A DNA stretch of 42,409 nucleotides from Thermoguttaceae bacterium (GTDB taxonomy: Bacteria > Planctomycetota > Planctomycetia > Pirellulales > Thermoguttaceae): contig JAFYQR010000122.1 of the NCBI GenBank assembly GCA_017559825.1, positions 1 to 42,409 on the forward strand, read 5' to 3'. Each line of letters starts with the position of its first letter. Position 1 is the stretch's first letter. Of this stretch, positions 18,801 to 26,497 are shown in pieces. A program made the position numbers and the translations under genes. The notes beneath the pieces are model-generated. The model saw nothing but the letters and a program-made list of their open reading frames with translations. It was not told where the DNA came from and ran no database searches.

Positions 18801-19241
18801 TTGCATCGCAAGCCGTTCTTGAATCTCGAACAGTTGGCCGAGACCGACAATTATCGGCGCAAAAGTTTCCGCGATTTCGCGCTTTGGGCGAACGTTCGGG
18901 ACGGTCGCTTCAGCTTCGCCGGGCTCGATTTAACGAACGCGAGCTTTACCGCTCAATTAGGCGGCTTCGACGCGAAAAAATGGGCGTCGCGCGATTTTAC
19001 CGACGCCGAGGTTGAAGGCGGCAATATGCTCGCCTATATGACGAAAGAGCAACTCCTTGCGACGAAAACGTTTAAGGAGGGGCGGCTCGATTACGAAGCG
19101 GTCGATAAGATTCGCGGGAGCAAGGAGCGCGTCGGGGCCGAACTTCGCGCCGAGTACGAGCGCCTGCAAGCCGAGAAAGCGAACGACGCCGAAAACGCGT
19201 CGGAAGCGACGGAAAACGGAGGCGACTCGACGGGCGAGTAA
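15807..19241 (+). CDS. Large secreted pentapeptide-like repeat protein with a recurring EQL/T-WRxKxL module
   Basis: 1144 residues starting after a good GGAGGT site. A Sec signal peptide (about residues 1-29, hydrophobic core then AFSA-DD) predicts export. The body contains divergent pentapeptide-like stretches (LSGLNLTGCKI, ANLTGAILDGATL, DFTDANIDGCKF) joined by a module of about 40 residues: [L/F]-E-Q-[L/F/I]-x-x-T-x-x-[W/F/Y]-[R/K]-x-x-x-[L/I], then F-x-G-x-x-L. Copies start near 16551, 16887, 17506, 17765, 17972, 18225, 18478, 18821 and 19040. The first two thirds also show a long internal duplication: the motif WENLNLDGA recurs near residues 207 and 516, with matching flanks, about 309 residues apart. 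Pentapeptide repeats form a right-handed beta-helix; here the linking module is extra. No enzymatic motif. It forms a single gene between its own promoter and terminator. Function unknown; cell-surface scaffold is a guess. Confidence 0.75.
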   Translation: MRDMLKKASAALGTLLTALLCGAATAFSADDKTSYFPSMPDEPFESTANIDPQTTVFLYLAESADENLRRIYVEYNKAIRAAFIESAGDDAFERFLKEEEEREAAKLAEIEETAALEHDAVVRQIEAAAKTPEERAYRIRVFYRNLEVRAPRTPEEEPEARKRAISSEAERYLRKIWPLRPQERVRLRVAQETWRLIESKIWPEFSVDWENLNLDGARFDFRPEVLYDLDATGRGFEKFGGWRWGIPATLEQLSQTKSWRDKTLRGADFYRVFADASFAGWTLENCRFWADESGQGTAFDAASKAPGVGRETRRPGELWQGAQTENAESENVANSGADVGYVGCDFAGATLKNVLFDRSATIAFEQFAATRSFKEDEIAAEFRFPLDGWDFAGKNVDALRTVATLAAEVAALAEPGEETAEKPVADESERVVYLYLKKAQSEKAQEIWSAWTEKVRAAKAENGAYVDAFGFYERERSPKAPVKAIWSSDYRGILERTWARVFDGTVETLASAKIDVDWENLNLDGATISEAPRRCVYADEPELYGDAKCPLFYDDVGNCEIEYGIRTTLAELRRTVNWREKRLSEANFERACFDESFAGWTLTSCNFDTLLHGGLGGVERSEEWLKRNPDGCKRADFTDATLDRCFFDDAAAITFEQFASTRSYREDKICVHFYFPPDGWNFAGKNIGDLNSPYLDDFSYLTRRAKLDGARFEPSSKNYPKGLPEKVWRNSRACKEKDLAGATFYSTLGGGDFSGFDLTGATMRGVRVKSLDGATIRGLKVVAGTNYGNSERERIEFRRQCEYGKITKETICATKSWRDKDLRDVEFNWFYDLTGVDFSGCDLRGATFRFAKGYGNELEKAPFFEDVDFTDANIDGCKFYVFAKEDERSWPTLEQIMSTETWKSGDLERLKTCVLPDEAQKIVDRRLFEASPEFAAKDFSGKEIKFRDMSGWDLSGLNLTGCKIVACSLWDANLTGAILDGATLRQDYAPTANATTERLHRKPFLNLEQLAETDNYRRKSFRDFALWANVRDGRFSFAGLDLTNASFTAQLGGFDAKKWASRDFTDAEVEGGNMLAYMTKEQLLATKTFKEGRLDYEAVDKIRGSKERVGAELRAEYERLQAEKANDAENASEATENGGDSTGE

Positions 19242-19265
19242 CGCGTCTTTGATTTTTTCTTTTAA

Positions 19266-19294
19266 GCGCCGTTAATCAAATTAACGGCGCGTTT
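19266..19294 (+). terminator. Hairpin terminator after the nine-module protein
   Basis: A perfect 10-bp stem GCGCCGTTAA/TTAACGGCGC (19266-19275, 19281-19290) with loop TCAAA, followed by a short T-rich tail. Confidence 0.7.
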
Positions 19295-19401
19295 GAATTT
19301 CTTGAATTTTGTTTGAAATTGTGTTCGGCGACGGCGGCGCGATTTTGCCGATTTGGCGTGAAGTCGAGCGGCGGAATTTTCGAAAAACGGCGGCGCGGCT
19401 C

Positions 19402-19430
19402 TTGCAATCGGCGTCGCGTCCCGGTATATT
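19402..19430 (+). promoter_or_regulatory. Promoter of the exported lactonase gene
   Basis: TTGCAA (19402-19407), 17-bp spacer, TATATT (19425-19430), about 105 bp before the ATG. Confidence 0.65.
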
Positions 19431-19535
19431 CTTATTAATATCGCGGCGGCGCTTTCGACTTGCGATGGCGAGCGAGCGCGGCGACTCTTTCAACCGGCGG
19501 CGAAACGGTCGCGAAATTCAACGAAAGGAACGAAA

Positions 19536-20840
19536 ATGGCTTTTTTATTCGGACGGAAAACCGGCGTCGGGCTCCTCTGCGCGTTGGCGGCGCTTTGCTG
19601 CGTCGGCGAAGCGGTTAAAGCGGACGACGTTAAAGGCGGCGATTACTGGGTTTACTTCGGCACGTCGACCGGAGGGACGACGCCGGAAATGGACGAAATC
19701 GGAGTGAAGCGCTCCGAAGGGATTTACGTCGGCAAGTTCGACGCGGCGACCGGCGCCGTCTCGGACGTTCGGCTCGCGTTGAAGGCGAACAACTCCGGGT
19801 TCATCGCGACCGTTCCGGAGCGGAATTTGCTTTATTTCGTTAGTTCCCGCGACCGAAAAGACGGCGGCGAAAACGTTTACGCTTGCAAGGTCGACCCGAA
19901 AACCGGCGATATTGAAGCGATGAACTTTATGTCGAACGACGGCGCGGCGGCTTGCCACGTCGCGGTTCGTCCGGACGGAAAGTTCGTTGTCGTCTCGAAT
20001 TACGTCAGCGGCGACTTCGTTGTTTACAAGACGAACGCCGACGGTTCTCTCGCCGAACAAACCGCCAAATATAAGGGGAAGGGCTCCGGCCCGAACAAGC
20101 GCCGTCAAAGCCAACCTTACGGGCACGCCGCGTATTTCGCCGAGTCGAACGGCGTTTGGCGCGTCCTGATGTGCGACCTCGGCTCCGACAAGGTTTACGT
20201 CGCCCGGCTGAACGAAGAGACCGGCGCGCTCGAAGAAGAAACGAAGGTTCCGTTCCTGTCGCTTCCGCCGGGCGCGGGGCCGCGCCACCTCGACGTCGCG
20301 AACGATAAAGACGGCGGTTTGGTCGTTTACGTCTTGAACGAACTCGACTCGACCCTCGCCGTGTTCCGTCCCGATTTCGAAAAAGGCGACCCGGGGCGCC
20401 TTTGCGTCGTCTCGACGCTCGAAGAGAAGTTCCGCGAAAAACTGACCGACGAAGAAACGCTCGTCGACGGGAAAGAATATACGTACGGTAATAAAACGGC
20501 GGAAATTTTCAAAGTCGCGCTCCCGAACGGCAAGACGGTCGTTTACGGAACGAACCGCGGGCAAAACACGCTCGTCGCGTTCGACGCGACCGAAACGCTC
20601 GCCGGGAAAGCCGGGGAAGAAGCGTTCCCGCTCGTTCAACGGATTTCGACGCAAGGCTCGTTCCCGCGGTTCTTTATGATCGACCCGACCGGCCGTTATT
20701 TGATCGTCAGCAACAAGAAAACCGGGACGTCGTTCGTCTTCGCGATCAACCAAGAAGACGGAACGCTGAAACCGACCGGCGCCGACGCGATCAAAATCGC
20801 TTGGGCGATGGCGGGCGGCTTCGTTCCTTGCGCCAAATAA
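19536..20840 (+). CDS. Exported lactonase-family seven-bladed beta-propeller (6-phosphogluconolactonase-like)
   Basis: 434 residues. A signal peptide (residues 1-28, ending VKA-DD) sends it out of the cytoplasm. The mature part fits the lactonase/YbhE-type beta-propeller: YWVYFGTSTGG start, GIYVGKFDAATGAVSDV blade, CHVAVRPDGKFVVVSNYVSGD, SQPYGHAAYF, PPGAGPRHLDVA, YVLNELDSTLAVF, and a late GSFPRFFMIDPTGRYLIVSN blade. Cytosolic relatives hydrolyse 6-phosphogluconolactone; exported planctomycete members more likely open other sugar lactones, which is inference. ATG 19536 follows AAAGGAA. It is monocistronic; the next gene begins 76 bp later. Confidence 0.85.
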   Translation: MAFLFGRKTGVGLLCALAALCCVGEAVKADDVKGGDYWVYFGTSTGGTTPEMDEIGVKRSEGIYVGKFDAATGAVSDVRLALKANNSGFIATVPERNLLYFVSSRDRKDGGENVYACKVDPKTGDIEAMNFMSNDGAAACHVAVRPDGKFVVVSNYVSGDFVVYKTNADGSLAEQTAKYKGKGSGPNKRRQSQPYGHAAYFAESNGVWRVLMCDLGSDKVYVARLNEETGALEEETKVPFLSLPPGAGPRHLDVANDKDGGLVVYVLNELDSTLAVFRPDFEKGDPGRLCVVSTLEEKFREKLTDEETLVDGKEYTYGNKTAEIFKVALPNGKTVVYGTNRGQNTLVAFDATETLAGKAGEEAFPLVQRISTQGSFPRFFMIDPTGRYLIVSNKKTGTSFVFAINQEDGTLKPTGADAIKIAWAMAGGFVPCAK

Positions 20841-20916
20841 CGACGCGACAAGCGTTGCAAGCGGGAAACGTCGAGCGCGCAAGCTCGGCGTTTTCGCGTT
20901 TTTGAAAAGGGGAAAA

Positions 20917-21309
20917 ATGAAACGATTATTTGGCGGCGGCGAGAAGCGAATGAGTAAAGCGGGAAATATTTTGCGGGAGACGAAGCGTTTCGAGGCGCTG
21001 TTGAGCGAAAACTTTGACGCGCAAGGGGCCGATTTGGCGGAAAAAACGAGCGCGGCGGCGGGCGAGTTGCCGAAGGGAATCGTCGAAAAGCTCCTTTTTC
21101 TCGCTCGGCTTCAAGCGCAAGCGCAGTCAGGAGAACGGATTAGCTCCGCCGACGCGAAACAGGCCGGATACTGGATCGCGGCGGTTCGACCGTATCTCGA
21201 TTACGGCGCGGCCCGCGGTAAGAGCGACCGGCTTCGACGGACGGTCGGTTTGGTCGCGCTCGCGGTCGCGGCTTACTACCTGTATCGCGTTTGGAAGCGT
21301 CGGATTTAG
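20917..21309 (+). CDS. Small protein with C-terminal transmembrane helix, unknown function
   Basis: 130 residues. The N-terminal about 100 residues are charged and helical (AGNILRETKRFEALLSENF, IVEKLLFLARLQAQAQSG), followed by a single hydrophobic helix TVGLVALAVAAYYLYRVW near the end and a basic tail (KRRI), suggesting a tail-anchored inner-membrane protein with the bulk in the cytosol. ATG 20917 is preceded by AAAAGGGG; the in-frame TTG at 20902 lies inside that site and is unlikely. I do not recognise the family. It may be co-transcribed with the lactonase gene 76 bp upstream, as no terminator lies between. Confidence 0.6.
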   Translation: MKRLFGGGEKRMSKAGNILRETKRFEALLSENFDAQGADLAEKTSAAAGELPKGIVEKLLFLARLQAQAQSGERISSADAKQAGYWIAAVRPYLDYGAARGKSDRLRRTVGLVALAVAAYYLYRVWKRRI

Positions 21310-21349
21310 TTTTAACTTGCCGTTATAAAACGGTTTAACGTTTTATGCG

Positions 21350-21387
21350 AAAGCGTTTCGGAGCGTCGGCTTCGGAGCGCTTTTTTT
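21350..21387 (+). terminator. Intrinsic terminator
   Basis: A 14-bp stem (AAAGCG 21350-21355 plus 21356-21363, paired with 21370-21377 and CGCTTT 21378-21383; three G-T pairs), 6-nt loop, then a T-run. It closely resembles the terminator at 22896. Confidence 0.75.
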
Positions 21388-21460
21388 GTGTCGCGGTTCG
21401 AAAGACGGAAATTCTTTCAAGAAAATCGCGCAGGTGGGACGCCCGGCGTCCTACCTTAAG

Positions 21461-21489
21461 TTGACGTCGGAAAAAATTGGGAGGATAAT
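21461..21489 (+). promoter_or_regulatory. Promoter of the frameshifted gene
   Basis: TTGACG (21461-21466), 17-bp spacer, GATAAT (21484-21489), 38 bp before the ATG at 21527. Confidence 0.6.
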
Positions 21490-21526
21490 GGTAAGCTGAA
21501 AACGCGGGCGGTCGGGAGGCGCGCTT

Positions 21527-22417
21527 ATGAGGCGGTTTCGCAAGATTTTGAAAAGAGAGCGAGAAACAAAAATGGCGAGCGGAGTAGAGTATCGGGAAAT
21601 TAAAGGGCGCGACGAAAAGATTCCGGTTTTTCAAAATCTTTCGCGGAGCGTTGTAAAGCGCGGCGCGGACAAGATTTATTGGTGGAAAAAGGAGACGGAA
21701 GCGGGGCGGTTCGGGCGTTGGGACGACGGCGTTTGGTTCGATTACGCTTCCGGCGACGTTCGCTTCGGCGAGAGCGTAACGCGGAGGAGCAACTCCGGTT
21801 GGGAGTACGGAACGTGGTTTTTAGGGAGGTTGAGCGAATGGCGCGGGCCCGACGCCGAGATCGAACCGCGTTTGGCGGCGAGGTTGGCGGAGGCGAGCGA
21901 GTTCAACGAAGGACTCGATTTTACCGGGCCGGAGGTGGAACATCCGTTTTTGGCGGCGGCGAACGAGGTCGCGCGGTTTTACGAGACGCGAGCGCGGCTC
22001 GCAAGGTTGGCGGAAGAAGCGGACGCGGCCGGTCGCAAATATTGGGACGACGATTGGCCGGAAACGCCGCCGGAAAAGCTCGCCGAGTCTCGACGGAGAA
22101 AAGATTGTTGGGACCTCGAAGACGGCGATCCGGCGATTTTTTCGGTTCCCGTCTGTTGCAGCGTTGAGGATTCGAGGCCGCTAAAAATCGGAGGGGACGC
22201 GCCCGAGCCGCAGACGAAAATTATTTTCGACGTTCCGAACTGCGCCCTCGTTCCTTATTATGAAACGCGTTCTCGCGAAATTTCGCGGCGTCGGAAAGCG
22301 GCGTTGGCCGACGCGTCGACGGACTCCTTTTGGGTCAAAAATATTTTGACAAAATGGAGCAGGATTTGGATTACGGGTTTAATTTTCACGCGAGTCGCGG
22401 CGATAGCGCGTTTTTAG
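21527..22417 (+). CDS. Unknown protein, 5' part of a probably frameshifted gene
   Basis: 296 codons from ATG 21527, which has GGGAGG 7 nt upstream; ATG 21572 is an alternative. The protein is soluble, rich in Trp, Arg and Glu (GRWDDGVWFDYASGDVRFGE; KYWDDDWPETPPEKLAESRR), without recognisable domains. The last about 30 codons before the stop change character (aca, agg, ggt, tta codons; hydrophobic IWITGLIFTR) while the -1 frame continues with normal coding sequence (see next entry). This suggests that the real gene runs 21527-22884, about 450 residues, and that one T has been lost in the TTTT run at 22328-22331. Confidence 0.55.
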   Translation: MRRFRKILKRERETKMASGVEYREIKGRDEKIPVFQNLSRSVVKRGADKIYWWKKETEAGRFGRWDDGVWFDYASGDVRFGESVTRRSNSGWEYGTWFLGRLSEWRGPDAEIEPRLAARLAEASEFNEGLDFTGPEVEHPFLAAANEVARFYETRARLARLAEEADAAGRKYWDDDWPETPPEKLAESRRRKDCWDLEDGDPAIFSVPVCCSVEDSRPLKIGGDAPEPQTKIIFDVPNCALVPYYETRSREISRRRKAALADASTDSFWVKNILTKWSRIWITGLIFTRVAAIARF

Positions 22418-22884
22418 GCGAGTTGAACGAACTAATCGCCGAAGCGCGCGCCGGAACGTCGAGCGAAGGAGCGGAGGCGGACGGCGAGTTTGCGCCCGCG
22501 ACGCGGTCGGACGCGCTTTCCGACGATTGGCGGGAGCGTTTGCCGTCGTTGCTCGATTATCGGTTCGAGCGTTGGCGCGCCGTTTTTAACGCGGCGTTAA
22601 GGATTTACGACGAGATTGTGAAAAGACCGGTTCGCAAGATGAAAGGGCTCGGCGTTTGGGTCGCGCCCGGCGACGGCGGAGCGACGGTCGCTTACTCGGC
22701 TCCGGAAAACGCGACTTGGGTGAAAATCGGAACACTTGAGGAATTGTACAAAGAAGGGCGCGTTTGGCGGGGCGTAAACAAGTCAAAATCGGATAAGAAA
22801 AGTTGTAAGGCATTGGCTCGTTACGATTTAGCAAAGAACGTTTTACGGCGTTTGGAAGCGTCGGCTTTAAGTCGCGAAAAATAA
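22330..22884 (+). CDS. Unknown protein, 3' part of the same probably frameshifted gene
   Basis: An open frame of 184 codons (first ATG at 22354) with normal local codon use. Neither the TTG at 22330 nor the ATG at 22354 has a Shine-Dalgarno sequence, and the frame overlaps the 3' end of the preceding one by 88 bp, as expected if they are one gene with a lost base. Contents: acidic helical start (GELNELIAEARAG), then WRERLPSLLDYRFERWRAVF, and a Lys/Arg-rich C-terminus (KSKSDKKSCKALARYDLAKN). No recognisable domain. A strong terminator follows 12 bp after the stop. Confidence 0.5.
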   Translation: MGQKYFDKMEQDLDYGFNFHASRGDSAFLGELNELIAEARAGTSSEGAEADGEFAPATRSDALSDDWRERLPSLLDYRFERWRAVFNAALRIYDEIVKRPVRKMKGLGVWVAPGDGGATVAYSAPENATWVKIGTLEELYKEGRVWRGVNKSKSDKKSCKALARYDLAKNVLRRLEASALSREK

Positions 22885-22895
22885 GATTTAGCGTT

Positions 22896-22932
22896 AAAGC
22901 GTTCCGGGGTTTTCGCCTCGGAGCGCTTTTTT
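22896..22932 (+). terminator. Intrinsic terminator
   Basis: A 14-bp stem (22896-22909 with 22916-22929, two G-T pairs), 6-nt loop TTTTCG, then a T-run. It shares its outer stem AAAGCG/CGCTTT and CGGAG strand with the terminator at 21350. Confidence 0.85.
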
Positions 22933-23064
22933 ATCGCCGTTCGCCGACGTTCAAACGGTCGTTAATACTAATTAAGGCGCAAAACGGCGGCGTCGGGGTT
23001 GCGACGATTGTTGACGGCGGCGCGACGGGAATTTTGCGATTTTTTAAAAAGACCGAGATTTTTC

Positions 23065-23093
23065 TTGACTTGCCGTTTTGCGGCGGATAAAAT
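23065..23093 (+). promoter_or_regulatory. Promoter of the DUF1559 gene
   Basis: TTGACT (23065-23070), 17-bp spacer, TAAAAT (23088-23093), 150 bp before the start. Between this and the terminator at 22896 I see nothing else. Confidence 0.6.
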
Positions 23094-23244
23094 CGACTTC
23101 GACGTTTGACGATAGCGTCGCGACGATTGGTGTTTTAGACTTCTTTTGAACGTCGCGAAGGCGACGGTTCGAGCGCGCGTTTGAGGCAAATAAAAACGCG
23201 AATCCGTTAGGAACCGAACGTTTAAAGCGAGAAAAGGTTGAGTT

Positions 23245-24315
23245 ATGCGAAGAAATTTAGGAAGAACGGGGGGCTTCACGCTCGTCGAATTATTGGTCGT
23301 GATCGCGATTATCGGTATTTTGATCGGGCTTTTGCTCCCGGCGGTGCAGGCGGCTCGCGAAGCGGCGCGGCGGATGCAGTGCGTCAACCATATGAAGCAA
23401 ATCGGCTTGGCGGTTCACAACTTCGAATCGGCGACCGGCAAACTTCCGCCGATCGACTTGGCGATGGGGCGCGCGTCGATTCTGCCCCTTCTTTGGCCGT
23501 ATATGGAACAAGCGGCGATTTACGACGTTCTGAAAAACTGGCGCGGCGCGAAGGATAAAACGTCCGGCTTCGGGCAAGACCTCTGCCGCTCCGACAGCGG
23601 AACCGGCGATAAATTCTGGCGCAGCACGGATTTTATGACGGACGAACTCCGCAAGAATTTCAGCTCGGTTCCGTTCGTGAAATGTCCGAGCCGCCGCTCC
23701 GGGGTCGCCGGGACGCCGCTGACGAACACGGCGCTGACGCACAACGGCGTTACGCAAAACGGGTTGCAGTCGTGCGCGTCCTACGGCCCGCTCGCCGACT
23801 ACGCGCCGGTCATTTACACCGAGTATAAGTCGCCCGCTTGCACGGACTTCCAATGGGTCGGCTCGACGGATTCTTACGCGTTGCACGGTCAAAACTTCTC
23901 GCCGTTCCGCCGCGCTATCGTTTCGGTCGCCGGCGACGAGCGCGCTTGGCAGCCGCGCGACGCTATCTCCCGCTGGATCGACGGGACGAGCAACCAATTT
24001 ATGTTCGGCGAAAAGCACATCCCGATCGGGATGCTCGGCGGCGATTCGACCGCTTGGCGCCACGACCAAAACTACCTCGCCGCGACGGACTCGAACGGTC
24101 GCGACTGGGCGCTCGGCCGCGCCGTTTCGGAAGCGTACCCGCTCGCGTCGCCGCGCGATTACACGAACGCCCAGCGTTTCTTCGGCTCTTGGCACGCGGG
24201 CGTCGTCAACTTCGTGATGGGCGACGGTTCCGTTCGTTCAATTTCGACGACCGCGTCCGGCAAGACGCTCGGCAAGTTCGCGCACGTCAGCGACGGCGGA
24301 ACGGAAGCGCTGTAA
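23245..24315 (+). CDS. DUF1559 prepilin-like protein
   Basis: 356 residues. The type IV prepilin leader [10 protein letters not shown] is followed by [18 protein letters not shown]: cleavage is expected after Gly10, with Phe11 methylated and Glu15 in the conserved +5 position. After the hydrophobic helix comes [14 protein letters not shown] and the DUF1559 body, ending in the family's [17 protein letters not shown] signature. Planctomycetes carry many such proteins; they are pseudopilin-like and probably surface or periplasmic, but their exact job is not established. The ribosome site (AAAGG) is moderate. The gene is followed 24 bp later by a small lipoprotein gene, a pairing common in this phylum, so they are likely co-expressed. 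Confidence 0.92.
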   Translation: MRRNLGRTGGFTLVELLVVIAIIGILIGLLLPAVQAAREAARRMQCVNHMKQIGLAVHNFESATGKLPPIDLAMGRASILPLLWPYMEQAAIYDVLKNWRGAKDKTSGFGQDLCRSDSGTGDKFWRSTDFMTDELRKNFSSVPFVKCPSRRSGVAGTPLTNTALTHNGVTQNGLQSCASYGPLADYAPVIYTEYKSPACTDFQWVGSTDSYALHGQNFSPFRRAIVSVAGDERAWQPRDAISRWIDGTSNQFMFGEKHIPIGMLGGDSTAWRHDQNYLAATDSNGRDWALGRAVSEAYPLASPRDYTNAQRFFGSWHAGVVNFVMGDGSVRSISTTASGKTLGKFAHVSDGGTEAL

Positions 24316-24339
24316 TTCGGCGGAAAGGAGACCAAAACA

Positions 24340-24768
24340 ATGAAAACGCGCAATCTCTCTTTAACGTTGATTTTAGCGACGGCGGCTCTCTGCGTCGGGT
24401 GTTCCTCGAACGTCAAGCTGACCGGGACGGTTACCTACTCGGACGACGGCGCGCCGGTCGAAAGCGGGACGATCTGCTTCGTTTCCGGCGATACGCAAGG
24501 GCGTGGAAACATCGTCGACGGCAAATATGAAATGAACTTCGGCGACCAAGCGGGAATCCCGGCGGGGGACTACCAAGTTTACTTTGTCGGCGTCGAAGCG
24601 GTCGTCCGCGAAAGCGAAACGCTGCCGGACGGTTCCGTTACCGATCCGGTTACCGCGCCTTCGATCGACGCCAAATATCTGTCGACGGAAACGTCCGGTT
24701 TGACGCAAAAAGTCGACAAATCGACGAAAACGGCCGACTTCCAACTCGACCGCAATACGCAACTTTAA
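24340..24768 (+). CDS. Small lipoprotein with carboxypeptidase-regulatory/transthyretin-like beta fold
   Basis: 142 residues with a lipobox LCVGC (Cys21). The mature part starts VKLTGTVTYSDDGAPVESGT, then GRGNIVDGKYEMNF and IPAGDYQVYFVG, the pattern of the small beta-sandwich lipoproteins that follow DUF1559 genes in planctomycetes (G-x-V-x-Y-x-D-G-x-P, then G-x-Y-x-I/V). Predicted to be anchored facing the periplasm. AAAGGAG lies 9 nt before the ATG. Binding or structural role is likely; no enzyme motif. Confidence 0.85.
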   Translation: MKTRNLSLTLILATAALCVGCSSNVKLTGTVTYSDDGAPVESGTICFVSGDTQGRGNIVDGKYEMNFGDQAGIPAGDYQVYFVGVEAVVRESETLPDGSVTDPVTAPSIDAKYLSTETSGLTQKVDKSTKTADFQLDRNTQL

Positions 24769-24821
24769 CGGCGGCCGCGCGAGTCGCTCGACTTTGCCGG
24801 TTTTGACGGCGAACGGTAAGG

Positions 24822-24859
24822 CCCGTCGGCGAACGTTTTGCTCTCGTCGGCGGGTTTTT
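24822..24859 (+). terminator. Intrinsic terminator of the DUF1559-lipoprotein unit
   Basis: A 10-bp stem CCCGTCGGCG/CGTCGGCGGG (24822-24831, 24845-24854, two G-T pairs), then TTTTT. Confidence 0.8.
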
Positions 24860-24894
24860 GGCGTTTCGAGCGTTTGCGCCGGCGGCGGGGCTTC

Positions 24895-24922
24895 TTGACG
24901 CGCCGCTTAAATAGGGTATACT
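24895..24922 (+). promoter_or_regulatory. Promoter of gcvPA-gcvPB
   Basis: TTGACG (24895-24900), 16-bp spacer, TATACT (24917-24922). Confidence 0.75.
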
Positions 24923-24930
24923 AACAAATG

Positions 24931-25092
24931 GAGACGCGGCGAAGCCGAGCGGAAACGCGGATTTTAATTTTGCCGCTTTTTGGGTTCGGACGGCGCTCGA
25001 CGCGCGTTAGCGGTCGACGGCGGTTCGACGCGTCTCGTCGGTTTTATCGACCGTTTTTAAACCTTTAACTCAAAAGACAGGTTGCGCTAACG
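24931..25092 (+). promoter_or_regulatory. Structured 5' leader of the glycine decarboxylase operon
   Basis: The leader is about 160 nt. GAGACGCG (24931-24938) can pair with CGCGTCTC (25029-25036), closing a GC-rich multi-hairpin region of about 90 nt. It is followed by GTCGGTTTTATCGAC and a TTTTT tract (25037-25057) that could act as a weak terminator. I could not find the conserved core of the glycine riboswitch, so I only propose a cis-regulatory RNA. The ribosome-binding site before ATG 25093 is weak (ACAGG). Confidence 0.3.
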
Positions 25093-26481
25093 ATGCGATA
25101 CGCTCCCAATCCCGACCCCGTCGTTCAGGAAATGCTGCGCGCGACGGGGCTCTCCTCGTTGGACGATTTGTTCGTCGACGTTCCGGAGGAAATTCGTTTA
25201 CAATGTCTGTTGCCGGAGAGCCGCGGAGCGACGGAAATGTCGGCGCGGCGGCAGTTGGAAGAACTCGCGTTGGCGAACTACACGGCGGACGACTCGCCGA
25301 TCTTCCTTGGCGCCGGGTGTTACGACCACTACATTCCGACCGCCGTCGACGCGATCGTCGGCCGCTCGGAATTTGTTACCGCGTACACGCCGTATCAGCC
25401 GGAGATTAGCCAAGGGATTCTGCAGGCGATCTTCGAGTACCAAACGGCGATTTGCCGCCTAACCGGGATGGACGTCGCGAACGCGTCGATGTACTGCGGC
25501 GGGAGCGCGTTGGCTCAGGCCTGCGTTATGTCGGCCGAAACGACGAAGCGCAAAATCGTCTTGATTCCGGCGACGCTGAACCCCGATTACGCTCGTATTG
25601 TCGAGACTTACGCCGGGTCCGGGCTTTTCGAAACGCGGACGATTCCGGAGCAAAACGGGCTCGTCGACTTGGGGGCGTTGAACGCGACGTTGACCGCCGA
25701 GGCGAAAAACGTCGCCGCGGTCGTTATCCAATACCCGAACTTCTTCGGGAACTTGGAGCGCGTCGGTCAAATTATCGCCGCGACCAAAGGCGTCGGCGCG
25801 CTTTCGATCATGTCGGTCGATCCGATCGCGTTGGCGATGCTCAAATCGCCGGGCGAATGGGGCGCCGATATCGCGGTCGGCGACGGGCAACCGCTTGGGA
25901 ACGCGATGAGTTTCGGCGGGCCGCACCTCGGTTTTATGGCGGTTACGAAGAAGTTGCTCCGTAAAATCCCGGGCCGCTTGGTCGGCGAAACGGTCGACTC
26001 GGAAGGGAAACGCGCCTACGTTTTGACGCTGCAAGCGCGCGAACAACACATTCGCCGCGAAAAAGCGAGTTCGAACATCTGCTCGAACCAAGCGTTGAAC
26101 GCGTTGACGGCGCTGGTTTACTTGGCGTTCGTCGGCCCGCTCGGCTTGAAGCAAGCGGCGAACGCGTCGCACCGAATCGCCTGCTACGCTCGTTCGGAGC
26201 TGAAAAAAGCCGGGTTCGAGTTCCAACACGACGCGCCGTTCCTCCGCGAGTTCGCCGTTAAGGTCGACAATCCGCGCGAGATGAACCGCTATCTCCTCGA
26301 ATGGGGCATTATCGGCGGTTGCGAACTGAAAGACGGGCTTCTCCTCGCTTTCACCGAAAAGCGAACGCGCGAAGAGGTCGACGAATTGGTCTACTTCATG
26401 AAGGACTTCCAATTCGGCGGCGCCGGGGAACGGTTGACGGTCGACGAAAACGACGGCGCGAGCGCGTCGGACGCCGAGTAG
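25093..26481 (+). CDS. gcvPA: Glycine dehydrogenase (decarboxylating) subunit 1
   Basis: N-terminal half of the split P-protein, 462 residues as usual for GcvPA. Together with subunit 2 it decarboxylates glycine and passes the aminomethyl group to lipoyl-GcvH in the cytosol. Family features: start [63 protein letters not shown], the [11 protein letters not shown] stretch, and [12 protein letters not shown]. Its role in two-subunit enzymes is structural and contributes to the active site, while PLP is bound by subunit 2. The stop is 16 bp before gcvPB, with a ribosome site AAAGGAG between. gcvT, gcvH and lpd are not in the window. Confidence 0.97.
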   Translation: MRYAPNPDPVVQEMLRATGLSSLDDLFVDVPEEIRLQCLLPESRGATEMSARRQLEELALANYTADDSPIFLGAGCYDHYIPTAVDAIVGRSEFVTAYTPYQPEISQGILQAIFEYQTAICRLTGMDVANASMYCGGSALAQACVMSAETTKRKIVLIPATLNPDYARIVETYAGSGLFETRTIPEQNGLVDLGALNATLTAEAKNVAAVVIQYPNFFGNLERVGQIIAATKGVGALSIMSVDPIALAMLKSPGEWGADIAVGDGQPLGNAMSFGGPHLGFMAVTKKLLRKIPGRLVGETVDSEGKRAYVLTLQAREQHIRREKASSNICSNQALNALTALVYLAFVGPLGLKQAANASHRIACYARSELKKAGFEFQHDAPFLREFAVKVDNPREMNRYLLEWGIIGGCELKDGLLLAFTEKRTREEVDELVYFMKDFQFGGAGERLTVDENDGASASDAE

Positions 26482-26497
26482 AAAGGAGCGCGCACGA

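Noticed and set aside
22320-22345. Programmed -1 ribosomal frameshift site
   Set aside because: No X-XXY-YYZ heptamer is in phase here and no stimulatory hairpin is evident; a lost base in the T run is simpler.
24931-25092. Glycine riboswitch before gcvPA
   Set aside because: The context is right and a fragment resembling AAAAGACAG occurs, but I could not find the conserved aptamer core or the tandem arrangement, so I report only a structured leader.
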